64,000 nucleotides of DNA from Desmodesmus armatus (Eukaryota; Chlorophyta; Chlorophyceae; Sphaeropleales; Scenedesmaceae): the NCBI GenBank assembly GCA_007449985.2, contig VIIQ02000691.1:62001-126000 (forward strand), in the 5' to 3' direction. Below the pieces are notes generated by a model. It was not told where the DNA came from. It saw only the letters and a program-made list of their open reading frames with translations, and made no database searches. Positions 34,508-45,100 of the stretch are shown in pieces. The first letter of the stretch is position 1. Every line of letters begins with the position of its first letter. The position numbers were made by a program, and so were the translations under genes.

Positions 34508-37500
34508 TCAAAACTTCCGCCAATCCTTAATAAGACGCAACGCCTCGTCATCCTCCTGCACCTGGTTGTCACTCTTTGGCCCACCCAACAAGGTTATGTC
34601 GCTGTAGACGTCTGACACCCGGTCCTCCCCCCGTTTGAACTTCAGCACCACCTTGCCCATGTACCTGCTGCCCCAGCTAGCCTGCACAACGGGCACTTTC
34701 TTGCCATGGCTGTACACGTTGTTCGGGTACGTGCCCCACGTGACGTCGGCTTCCTTGTCACAGCAGCGGCCATCATCTCCAGAGCTTGGGTTGTAAAACG
34801 CAGGAGGATTCTCCTTGTCCGGCCAGAGGAATGTGTGACTGTGCCCACCGATGACAAGGTCAAGGCCAGGGATGGCGGAGGCTGCCACCAGATCGGCCGT
34901 GTATCTGCAAGACAGTGGATATGTACATGGCGTAGCAGTGTGTGTCACAGTCGCAGACGATTGGCTGGGCACCTCATAAACTCATGCAGGTACATGCACT
35001 CACCTGATTGCTTTGTGAGTCATACATGACTGGGGGTGTTGTTTTCCGCTGGTGCGGCAGCAGCTCGAGCTGTCAGCTATATGGCACTTGGCAAATGCTT
35101 GGCAGCGAGGCTTGCCAAATGCGCATTGCAGCATTGGAATAGCCACCGACAGGACTTGGGTCGACCCACGTGACGTCACTAAGCCACTAAGTCACTCAGC
35201 CTGAGCTGGCAGCCTGGCTGGCTGTGGCACACCCCGCTTTCACGGAGTCGAAGATTTGCACTCACCCAAGGTGGCTCAGCAGTACTTTTGCATGGCAGCC
35301 CTCCTTGTCCAAGTCTTTCACCACCTGCCTGCCAACGTGGTAGGGCTCCTTGATCTTGACAGGGCCCATCTGGCTGCTGCCGGGCAGGCCATACTGTGTG
35401 GTCAGGCCAAAGATACACACCTGCAGGACAGACGGGACAGCAAAGCAGCCTGTCAGCAACATTCTACTTTGTGAGGTACATGCCATGCAAGCAGTCCTTA
35501 TTGGGTGGCCCTTCATGCGAGCCTCTATGAGTAGGGGCTGCGAGGGCAACCTCCTTGCTGCCCACACTCAGTGTGGACACAGGCTGTGGCTGTACCTGAC
35601 CGACAGGGGCCCTTGATGCACACTGGCAGTGTGCTGAGAGGATGATTCCAGCTGCTGAAGTGATGAGCACGCACCCTTTTGCCCTTGACTTCCTTGACCA
35701 CATACGGCTTGATCTTGTCCTTGAGCTCGTGCCCATTGAAGTCGATGTTGGCACCCAGCATTGCTGGCGAATGCTTCTGGGCATCAATGTACTGCTTGAG
35801 AGACGAGAGGCCCTTGTCCCATTCGTGGTTTCCAAGTGTCTGCGTTGCGGGCCACCACAGAGCATTCAGGCGAACCTTTCAGTGGAGTGATTCTGGCAGG
35901 GGGCACACCAATCATTGGTGCATGCAGCATGCAGGGCTTGCAGGCATTGCTAACCGATGTGCTTGCATCAGCTGTATTCTTGGATCGTCTGCCCATGGCC
36001 CTGTCTCCTTGTGACTCACTTGTGCCTAGTAGGCATGCAGAGGTAACACATGGCAGCATGCGGCAGCGAACTGTACCAGCGAGGCTCAGCGAACTGTACC
36101 AGCGAGGCTCACCATTGCATCAGTTGCTAGCAGGTTCATGAAAGCAGCGGGGGCGTCCAACCCTGCCTTGCGATCCCTGCAAGCACAGAAAAGCTGTCAT
36201 CAGCCATGAAGTTTGAGGCCAGTAACATGGTGACACGGCATAAGTATTGCAAGGCCGCAGATGCTGCTTGAACACTGCTTGGCACACACCGGGTGCATGT
36301 AGGGCTTCACGCAAGGGAGTTCAAGGCTTGCCCAAAGCCAACAAGGGTAGCCCTGCTCACCACTCAGTGCCAATGAAGTCGTCACCAGCGTTCAGCAGCA
36401 GCAGCTCGGGGTCCTGCTGGCGCTGTGCCTTGACAAAGGCGGACATGCGGGCCAGCCCGCCATTGCAGCGCCCTGCAAACATACAAGCAGCGATTTGTGA
36501 GAAAGAAACATAGCATGTCCAAACATGGATTGGACCACAACACTGTTCCAAGGAGCAGCTCAGCAAGTTGCTTGTTCACGGTGGCAACGCATGTAGCCGG
36601 CCGACCTAGTAGTACATGCAGGGAACAAAATGCCAACACAGCTGAACTGGCCGCATGCTGCTGCCAGCAGCTAGCAGCGCTGCGGTCCTGGCTTTACTGT
36701 GCAGCTTACAACGATGGTGATCAATGACAGTGGAACCCTACCTTGCTGGACATCCCAGGAAGTGCATAGTGCGCACCACCTGTCCTTGGTGGGCTCAACA
36801 CGCACATGCCAGTCGTTGAAGTGCAGAATGGTCACCTCCACAGTGTCATCGTTGCCGGCTTCATTCTTGAACCAGGTTGGTTGGCGATGGGCGCTGCTGT
36901 TGCGCTGGCCCTGCTCTACAATGGTGGTTGCAGGACGTGGCAGCTGCTGCCTGGGGGGAGCTTCTGGTGAAGTCGCAGGACGCGGCAGCTGCTGCGTGGC
37001 AGGAGCTTTTCGTGCGGACGCTTTCGCCGCAAACGCTGCAGCAGCTGCTGCTTGTGCTGCCGCTAGTGCTGCCCCAAAGGTTGCAGGGGCATGGCTGGCC
37101 GCAGGGCGTCCTGCAGTTGGCTTGACAGCGGCCTCCACCATCACAGCAGGCTTGCTCCCAGTTGTTTGCATGGGCAACTTGGGTGGACGGGTGGCTGGAC
37201 GGGCGCTGATATGCCCAGGTAGGGGTGCACCAGGGCTCTGCTGCTGCTGGGTTGCTGGCAGGGTCACTGGTTGTGCTGGAGCAGGCCTTGGGATGCCAGG
37301 CGGGGGCTGCGCTGCAGAGCCCGTTGCCACGCTTGCCTTCGCACTTGTCAGGCCTTCTGTCGCTCCTCTCACTGCCGCAGTGGCTACTTGTTGGTGCAAG
37401 CCCACGGAAGGCACACCAGCAGCTGGCACGGCTGGTGCAGCAGCAGCCTGGATGACTGCTGATGGTTGCTGCTGCAGCTGGGCATCTCCAGACACGAAGA

Positions 37501-37730
37501 CAGCGCAACCTGCACACCAAGATACGTTCTTCATCTGTGGGTTGCGCTGGAACTCCTAAAGAACGTTGGAGAGAGGCGCATGCACAGTTGGGAGTTGCAA
37601 CAGTACCCGCCAGCACAAGCAGTTTGAATCGGCTCGCGCATGGTTGTGCCAAGCCTTCAAATCACGCAGGAGCCAAATCAGCCACCTTACCCGTGCACGT
37701 TAGCAGAACCAAGGCCCACAGACTGTGCAT
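34508..37730 (-). CDS. Secreted metallophosphatase / 5'-nucleotidase family protein, seven exons
   Basis: Exons (minus): 37691-37730, 36742-37509, 36361-36472, 36113-36176, 35675-35839, 35266-35420, 34508-34904; all in phase, 566 residues. MHSLWALVLLTCTG is the start of a signal peptide encoded by exon 1. A low-complexity Ala/Pro/Gln/Lys linker follows to about residue 230. The calcineurin-like catalytic domain is complete: LHFNDWH (Asp246, His248), NAGDDFIGT (Asp300), GNHEWD (Asn332, His333), LLSHLG (His433) and IGGHSHTF (His456, His458), the two-metal ligand set of 5'-nucleotidases (UshA/CD73 type). Such enzymes cleave phosphate from extracellular nucleotides. The frame stops soon after the catalytic domain, so the usual C-terminal substrate-binding domain is missing or lies in a shifted frame (see findings). 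Confidence 0.88.
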
Positions 37731-38963
37731 GATGATCAAAACTGAGTCAGCACAGTCGTGGCGCTCTCTGACGAACGGCAGCACCTCAGCCGGTCAGGAC
37801 ACAAACAAAAGCAACTGCACTGCTTGCGGATTTTATGTTGATATGTGCAAGGAATTCAGCGTGCTTTTATGGCCATGCAACCGCGCTCGTCGGAGTCTGA
37901 CTGGGTTACTTTGTTACTTACTCACCCTCAATCCTCCACGAGAACTGATTTCCAATTGTTCCGAACTGTATATCAGCGTGTGAGGCACAAGCGCTGTCGA
38001 CCATCCCATCTGAGCCATGACTCTTCAAACTGACAGCTGTGCCCAGTCACAAGAGACTTGATGTCCAGATCACACTGTGGGTAGCCAGCGCGTTACACAC
38101 ACTGTATATGCTTTGCCACTGCCGGCTCCCTCTCACGCTGGCTGCAGCAGAGCTGCAGCACTCCGTGCACAAACGGGTCAGTCAATTGATGGTTTTGATT
38201 GATTGGTTGCAACCAAAGCCCACCAGCCAGCTTGCCCTGGGCGCCACCCCCTGGGCATACATCTCGACGACATGCCAACTTCTTGCCTGATGCCCTTTCA
38301 TTGATGATGAGAAACGCTGCCTTGACCCCTCAAAAGCTCTCACCCTCCACAGCTGCCCCAGCAGGCAGGTAGCTGCTGCAAACATCAATGCTGGCTACAA
38401 GCGCCGTTCACATGCGCCTGCATCGCACGCGCACCCTCAACACAGCAGCGCTTCATGCGCCAACACTCTGCTGGCTTATGAGCCAGCCAATGCCTACCTC
38501 GATCATGCAAGCACAGGCGCCCTATACAACGCCAACACACGCATCACAGCAACTCAGCACACTTCATCAAGAGCGCCATCAACGCCCCTTTCACGCAATC
38601 CCTCAGCTGTTGTACAACGCTGCAAACAGATACACACGCAGCTGCAGGAACATAGCCAACACCAGCCAGTGTGCTGGAGTTGCTGCTTCAACTTATAAAC
38701 AGCTCAGCGCCGACAGCTGCGACATGGCATGTGCGCACATGCCCAGCCACACCTGGCCAGCCTTTTGATACACGGGGTAATGATCGCCTCTGCTAGACAA
38801 CAACACAATCTCAATTCCCCTCCTGGCATGCAACCACACTCAACCCAGCAAAGCACATCCCTTGAGCTGCAGCACAAACGAGCACCTCTGCGCCTCTGCG
38901 CATGACCAGCTCCACTCCGCGCTGTGCATTACCACAGGATCACGTGCCATGGTGGACAACGGC
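37731..38963. other. Intergenic between the 5'-nucleotidase and F-box genes
   Basis: Holds the 5'-nucleotidase promoter side (from 37731) and the F-box gene 3' UTR (below 38964). Small frames are present but none is recognised. Confidence 0.4.
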
Positions 38964-41900
38964 TCAGCCAGGCATCCAGTAATCCATATCCTTGACGGGA
39001 AGGTTCAGCACAGATGTGGCCACACACTCCCACGGCACAAACACACAGGGCGCCAAGCCGCGGCGGAAGTTGGTCACGTCGCCCGCGCCTGTGGGGTCCT
39101 CGTCAGGGTCTGCAGGATACACACAGTCACGCAGTCAGCGCTGTCAACAGACGGACAGCAATGACAAGCTCCAGACCAGATCGGTGCGCGCAAGTTAGAC
39201 AGCTCACAATAAAAGCCACACATCGTGTGCTGGGGTGATGCATGCAGACATGACAAGGCTGCAGACTCGTAACCACCAATCTGCACAGCACCCCAACCTA
39301 CGCATGCATCCTGTGTTGGCTGCGTTTCCTGCGCGTGCATGCTTGTGTGTGTTTCCTGCATGCACGCTGCTTTGCTGCCTGTTCTGCGCATGCACGCTGT
39401 TCTGCGCATGCACGCTGCTTTGCTGCGCCTCCTGCGCAAGCAAGCTGCCTTGACTGCATTTCCTGCACTTGCGTGCTGCTTCTGCTGCTTCTGCTGCTCT
39501 GCTGATTTGTTGCATGAAGCAGCACGTGCGGCACATGAGAAGCATAGCCAGCTGATCCAAAGGGGGATATAGCGCTGAGCTGGTCAGCTGAGTGTGGCCA
39601 TGCCAGTAATCAAATGGAGCAGCCAAGACTCCGTCCAGGAAGCCCTGCCCAGGCCGTGCGGTTGCGTCACAGGTGCACTCACCGCTGCTGCCCAGCATGC
39701 TGCTGCTGCTGCCTGTGTCCCTGTCAAAGCTGACAAGCTCCTCCAGGTCCAGCCGGTTGCAGGCCCCCAGCTGTGGCACGCCACGGATGTTGCACCTCGC
39801 GCGCACCTCCGTGTTGTGGCTGTTGGGGTACACGATGATCAGGTAAACCTTGCCGCCCTGCGCAGACAGAAAACCAGCAACACGACATGCTCTTGCTGAG
39901 ACCGCTGTTGAGCATTCAGCAGATGCTGCCCAGCGCTGATGAACAGGCGGCAATCAAGTACCCTGGTGATCATACCCTGGACTTCAAACTGCATGCACGC
40001 ATGTTTGGTGCATGTGACCTCATCTGTCCAGGCAGCACACGCCACAGTGCGGCACTAGGCAACTGCTCCCCGCACACCACCTGTGTGCTGGCCTGCCGAA
40101 ACACTGCTGTAGTGGCCAGGGAGGCAGGTACCCAGCACTGTCTACCCAAGCATGCAGGAGCAGGTGCGAAATTGCCTATGTATGCATGCAGACCCCAAAG
40201 CCCCACCATCAGTGTCACATCCGCACCTTGATGACATAGCGGCCAGTGTGCACGTGCTGCTCGTACTTGTTGACCGGCCGCGTGCCGTGCTGGCATGGGT
40301 TGCGCACCAGCGACTTGGCCACTGTCTTGACTGTTTGGGGGCTGGTCCTGTACAGCAGCGTCCCGTCCGAGAAGAACCTGCAGCAGCACACTGTGTTGTG
40401 GGTATTCCTGCCTGCTGCTAAGCGCTGCACACTGCCGCATGTCCTGCCCAGCTGCACCATCGACAGACTGTGGGCGCCCATTGCTCCTTGTCAGCAGGAC
40501 CCAGGGGTCTCTTGTGACAACCACCCTCGCGACGAAGTTGAAGCCCAGCGTAAACAAAACACAACCCAGCTTCAGACACGTTCTGCTCAAATGTCCACCC
40601 ACTACCGCACCGCACAGTCTCAAACTAACAGCCACGCTCACCTGAAGTAGCGGAAGTATGCAACCAGGTGGCATGTCTTCTCCCTCTTCCATTCAGCCAC
40701 ACCCTGCCTGATGTAGGTGTTGCGCGACACGTACAAGCCCTCAAACCGCAGGTGGGGGCTCTCCAAAAACATCCGCTTCCACGAGCCCCTGCAACAGAAC
40801 AGCAGGACCAAGGCAGCAGGCGATTGTTCACGCCCTGTGCTTGGACATGGACGAAGGAGATGAGTCGACCTGCCGAGCTCAGCATCTCCCTGCTAGCAGC
40901 TGAGCGTTACAGCTGCGCAAGCTGTGGCTGTGGGTGTGCGTCACTGCCACCCTGATGCCCAATGCAGCTAGGGAGACCTCACCTGAACGCCTGCCGCACA
41001 TGCTCTGAGCAGCAGCGCACATCCTTGTGGCATGGTCCAAAAGCCTCTTGGCTGGCTGCCTGCCAGTGACGCGGCCCCTGCAAGCCCATCAGACGCACGC
41101 TTGAGGTCAAGGCCCAACAGCACCCAGCAGGGTTGCAATCAGGAAGAAGGATACGATACAGCTGCTGCTGCTGCTAGCTTTCGATACACCTGCTGCTCTG
41201 CTCTGCTCGGCTCTGCTCTGCTCTGCTCTGTTTGCTCTGCACATGCACACCAAGAGGAAGCAGAAGCATGCACGCGGCTGCTTCCAGCAGGTGGAACTGG
41301 ACCATCATCATTGATGATTCATCAAGACCCGGGCCCCACCTCTGCAAACTGCCGCCACTGCTGACACACACATGCCACACGCCCCAGCGTGTATGGACCC
41401 AGGTGACTGAGGACGGTGTGCATGAGCTCATCTGTCAACACCCGCTGAATCAACCCCAGCTCGGACTGTACCAGGCAGCAGGGGCAGGGAGGAGGGTGGG
41501 GGCATCGTAACGCCGCATGTGGAAAGTGAGCCAGCATTTGCTTTATCCAATGACTGTTCTTTCATAAGAAAAATACGACAGTGCATGCAGAATGAGGAGC
41601 AGGGCAGGGTGGTTGGGCTGCTCTGGACCAGCAGCAGCGGAAAGCGGGGTTCCCACAACAATCCTGCAGCCGTCTAGCTGGTTGGATAACATGCATGTGG
41701 GTTCCCTTCACAAACATACATGCAGACAATTGTAACAGCCCCAATCACGCTCTCCCCCAAGCCCCACACACACCTGTTCCTCCTCTGTCAGTGCTTTATA
41801 GAGTGGCCTCAAGCGTACTCCATACAGTGCCAGCCATGGCCGTGCTTGTGGCTGTTCAGACACCTCTACAATGCTCTGAGCACACATCATCACGGGCACT

Positions 41901-42147
41901 GAGCAGACCAGCTGCGTGCGTTGTGGAGGTCTGATGGTGCAGTCTGGTGCAAAAATGTTGAGCTACCTGACCCCCAACTGCATCGGTAGTCTGCAAGTGC
42001 CTTCCTCTCGCACATTGGAAACGTGTAGAATACTTGGCTGGCATCTATCTGGAGCATGACCCTGACTAATTCTTCAAGCTCAGTCAATCTTGGCCTCCAG
42101 CAGCTATCAACCACTCCAAGCCTCGATGTCAGAATGTAAGACCACAC
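38964..42147 (-). CDS. FBXO9: F-box protein, FBXO9 type, eight exons
   Basis: Exons (minus): 41967-42147, 41774-41898, 41340-41465, 40983-41077, 40642-40788, 40227-40377, 39683-39857, 38964-39109; all in phase, 381 residues. The F-box (LTDELMHTVLSHLG... VCQQWRQFAE) is at about residues 111-144. Next come the FBXO9 C-terminal hallmarks: SWKRMFLESPHLRFEGLYV, SRNTYIRQG, FRYFRFFSDGTLLYRTSP, HTGRYVIK, and the terminal FRRGLAPCVFVPWE ... TSVLNLPVKDMDYW. FBXO9 proteins are substrate receptors of SCF ubiquitin ligases. The N-terminal exon (start at 42147, or an internal ATG) is less certain. No TPR repeats, usual in animal FBXO9, are evident. The CTCTG-rich microsatellite at 41191-41240 is in an intron. 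Confidence 0.9.
39330..39500. repeat. Short GCATGCACGCTG repeats in an F-box gene intron
   Basis: Variants of CTGCGCATGCACGCTG(C/T)T recur several times in the 39110-39682 intron, followed by CTTCTGCTG repeats. No function evident. Confidence 0.6.
41191..41240. repeat. (CTCTG)n pentanucleotide microsatellite
   Basis: About nine imperfect CTCTG units in an intron of the F-box gene, preceded by a short GCT run at 41161-41175. Confidence 0.85.
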
Positions 42148-42197
42148 ACAAGAACTGCAGTCTCAATGGGTGGAGGACGTCGCTGCCATAGGCCTCC
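42148..42197. promoter_or_regulatory. 50-bp gap between divergent inferred start codons
   Basis: The inferred starts of the FBXO9-like (-) and LRRIQ1-like (+) genes are only 50 bp apart. This implies a shared bidirectional promoter, with overlapping 5' UTRs or further 5' exons on one side. No TATA box is seen. Confidence 0.35.
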
Positions 42198-45100
42198 ATG
42201 CTGACTTTGCAGCCCTTGCGGCGCTCTGCAGCAAGCTCCCTGGAAGCAGACTGGGATGTGGAGGCAGAGATAGCAAGGGAGCTGCAAGAGCTTGACCATG
42301 CTGACAGCTGTGCAGACCCCACGGCCCCTGAGCCAGCTGCAGTCCTCTCAGTCACAGATGCTGCTGCTCCTGTCGAAGCCCTATTCGCTGCCCTTGCGGC
42401 ACGGGAGCAGCTGGCAGACAAGCTCACGATCACGCTGCAGGAGCTTCACAGCTTGCCTCAGCAGGCCACCAAGCCCATGGGAGCAGCAGCACCAGCGACA
42501 GCAAGTGCAGAAGAGGTCAGTGCTGCAGTTGCAGCGCTCACCCGCCTGCCCTTCTCACAAGGTGATACGCCGACAGGTGTCCCTGGAGACGTTGGAGCTT
42601 CCAACAGATGCATCAAGGTGCCTCAGCAGGCTGATTGCAGCCAAGCAGCCCTGCAAACACAGCACGCCGGCACATCAACGCACCCCATACAGCAAGAGAT
42701 AGCAGCACAGCAGGCTAAGGCAGAAGACAGCAGCAAGACAGTGAGCTTGGCGGTCCAGCAAAAGGTAGCGGCCGCAGAGCTTCAGCGCACATGCTCGGAA
42801 CGAGCCCCACTGGGTCAGCCATTGCAGGCGACACCCTCCCACCTAGGCAACCCGCACCTTGCTGCTGACTGCACTGAGCCGCTGCCAGCAGCATGCAGCA
42901 AAGCAGCTGCCCTCCCAGCTGCAGAACAGCCAGCCTCGCCTGCTAGGCCCCAGCTTTCCCCTCTGCACACACCCAACACAGAAGACAAGCGACAGCATGC
43001 AGCTGCGGCCTTGCAAGCACCCCACTCCCAGCAACAGAAGCAGGAGGCAGCAAACAGTGAATGCTTCCTGCTGAGTGAAGTGAGTGCTGCTGGCTCCTCA
43101 GATGTCAGTCACGTACCCAGCACAGCTGCCAGTGTGGACACCGGAGCAACAGCACAAGCTCTGGCGGCAGCAGCGGCTGCTGCAGCGGTTGCTGCTGAGC
43201 AGGAATCTGCACAGCGGGCGGCAGCAGAGCGGCTGCAGGACCAGGCTCGGTTGCAGCAGGTGCTTCAACAGCAGGTGCGGGATGGCCATGCCAGCCATTG
43301 CTGGAGAGTGACATGATTGAGCTCCACAAGCCTTGCAGCTGCAACTTTTTGAGTGGCTTGCATGCATGGCATGGACCTGCTTTTGCTGGGGAATGTCCTC
43401 CAACACTTGACACACACAACTACCATGCGCAAAGTCTGTGACCTTCCTGGTATTGCCACTGTTGGTGCAATCACATCCGTTGCAGGCTGCAGCAGCGTCT
43501 GTGCGGCAGGCAGCACAAGCAGCAGCCCGACAGCAGTTGCAGCAGCAGGCAGCAGCTGCTGCAGTCTCCTACATGGCTGCCTGGCGCATCGCCAGGGCAT
43601 GGCAGGCCTACAGGAGCAGTCCAGCACATGCTGAAAAGCTGTCGGCTGTGCTGGCCCTGCAGTCAGTCATCAGGGGGGCCTCTGCAAGGCAGCTGCTGCA
43701 GCAGCTGCGCCAGCACCGCATGCTGCTGTCTGAGCTGCATGCTGCTGAGGCCTCTGGTCAGCTGGAAGCTTTGGAGCTTGCAGCTGAAAAGGCGGCTGCA
43801 ACAGGTGAGTTGCAGCATACTGTTCAGTGCCACAGGGCAAACACTGGCGCAGCGTCCATGACAACCCAGTCACAAGCAGCAGCTGAGCGGCTTTTACAAC
43901 CCCCATGGCAGCATTGATACATCCCATGCCGTAAGACATCACAAGTCCTGTTCGTCACGTGCCCCACAAGCAATTGCTCTACTGATGCATTGTTGCTGCT
44001 GCTGCCGCTGCTGTGATCCCTTGCAGGCCTGCAGGATGCGGCTGAGAACGCCCGCCACCGCTACCACACAGGCAGCAAAGCAGCAGCACAGGACCTGCAG
44101 CGCGCTGCCGAGTCCGGCACACATGCAGCCTACCTCTCAGCTGCAGCAGCTGCCAGGCAGTTCAGCACCCTTACAGGCTGCTGCAGCACCTGGGACGCAT
44201 GCTTCCAAAGCAGGCAGCACGCAGCAGTGGACGCGCTGCATGCTGCCGTGCAGGCGTTGCCGCTGCCACAGGTGCAGAGTGCTGTCGACGCAGCCCTGGT
44301 GCTTGGTGTGCCTGGGAAGGAGCTGGCAGCTGCCTTTGAGGCAGCCAGAGCAAGGGACAATGCTGCAGTTGGCCGACTGTCAGCTGCCGTGAAAGCCCTG
44401 CAGCAACAGAGCAGCACTGTCCTGGCACAGCTTTGGGCCGGTGCTGCTGCCTGTCCGATGGTGGCGGCAGCACCCATGGCGCCAGTCCAAGCAGGAGGCT
44501 CCAACGGTGCCGACACCAGCAGCAGTAGCGGGGCCCCAGACGGGAGTTGCTTTGACCTAGGCAGCTTTCAGGATGCTGTCGCAGCATGCCGCCAGTACGG
44601 CAAAGCTCAAGAGGCGGCAGCAGCGGAGGCGGCGTTACAGCAATGCAGGCAGCAAGCCGCGGCAAAGCTGGCAGAAGCAGCAGAGGCATGCCCTAGCGCC
44701 AGTAAGTTCCACAAGCTGCTGCCCTGGGCCCGCCAGGTTGGTGGCCTGGGACAAAACTGTACCGCAGCAGCTGACAGGCTGGCGCAACGGCAGCAGCAGC
44801 TGCTGACAAAGCTGCAGCAGCTGCTCACTTCCCCAGAAGGCGGCGCAGCTGGCATGAAGGTGCTGCTGCAGCAGGCAGAGGATCTTGGAGTGCCAGCGGG
44901 ACCCCTGGCAGCAGTGCAGCAGCACCTGCAGCAGCAGGAGGCAGCAGCGCAGCAGCAGTGCTGGGAAGCTGCCAGGGTGGGGTCCCTTCCTGAGCTGCAG
45001 CAGGCTCTGGTAGCAGCTGGCAGGCAGGGAGTGGGTGCAGAGAGCTTGCAGCAGTGCTGGGGTTTGATGCAAGGTCGGCAGGAGGAGGCTGCGGGGAAGC

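Noticed and set aside
33745..34530. 261-codon plus-strand frame
   Set aside because: No recognisable domain; overlaps the end of the minus-strand 5'-nucleotidase gene and has biased Thr/Ser/His composition.
36699..37559. 286-codon plus-strand frame antisense to the 5'-nucleotidase
   Set aside because: It is the reverse of a low-complexity Ala/Pro/Gln coding region; the minus strand carries the catalytic motifs and in-phase splice sites.
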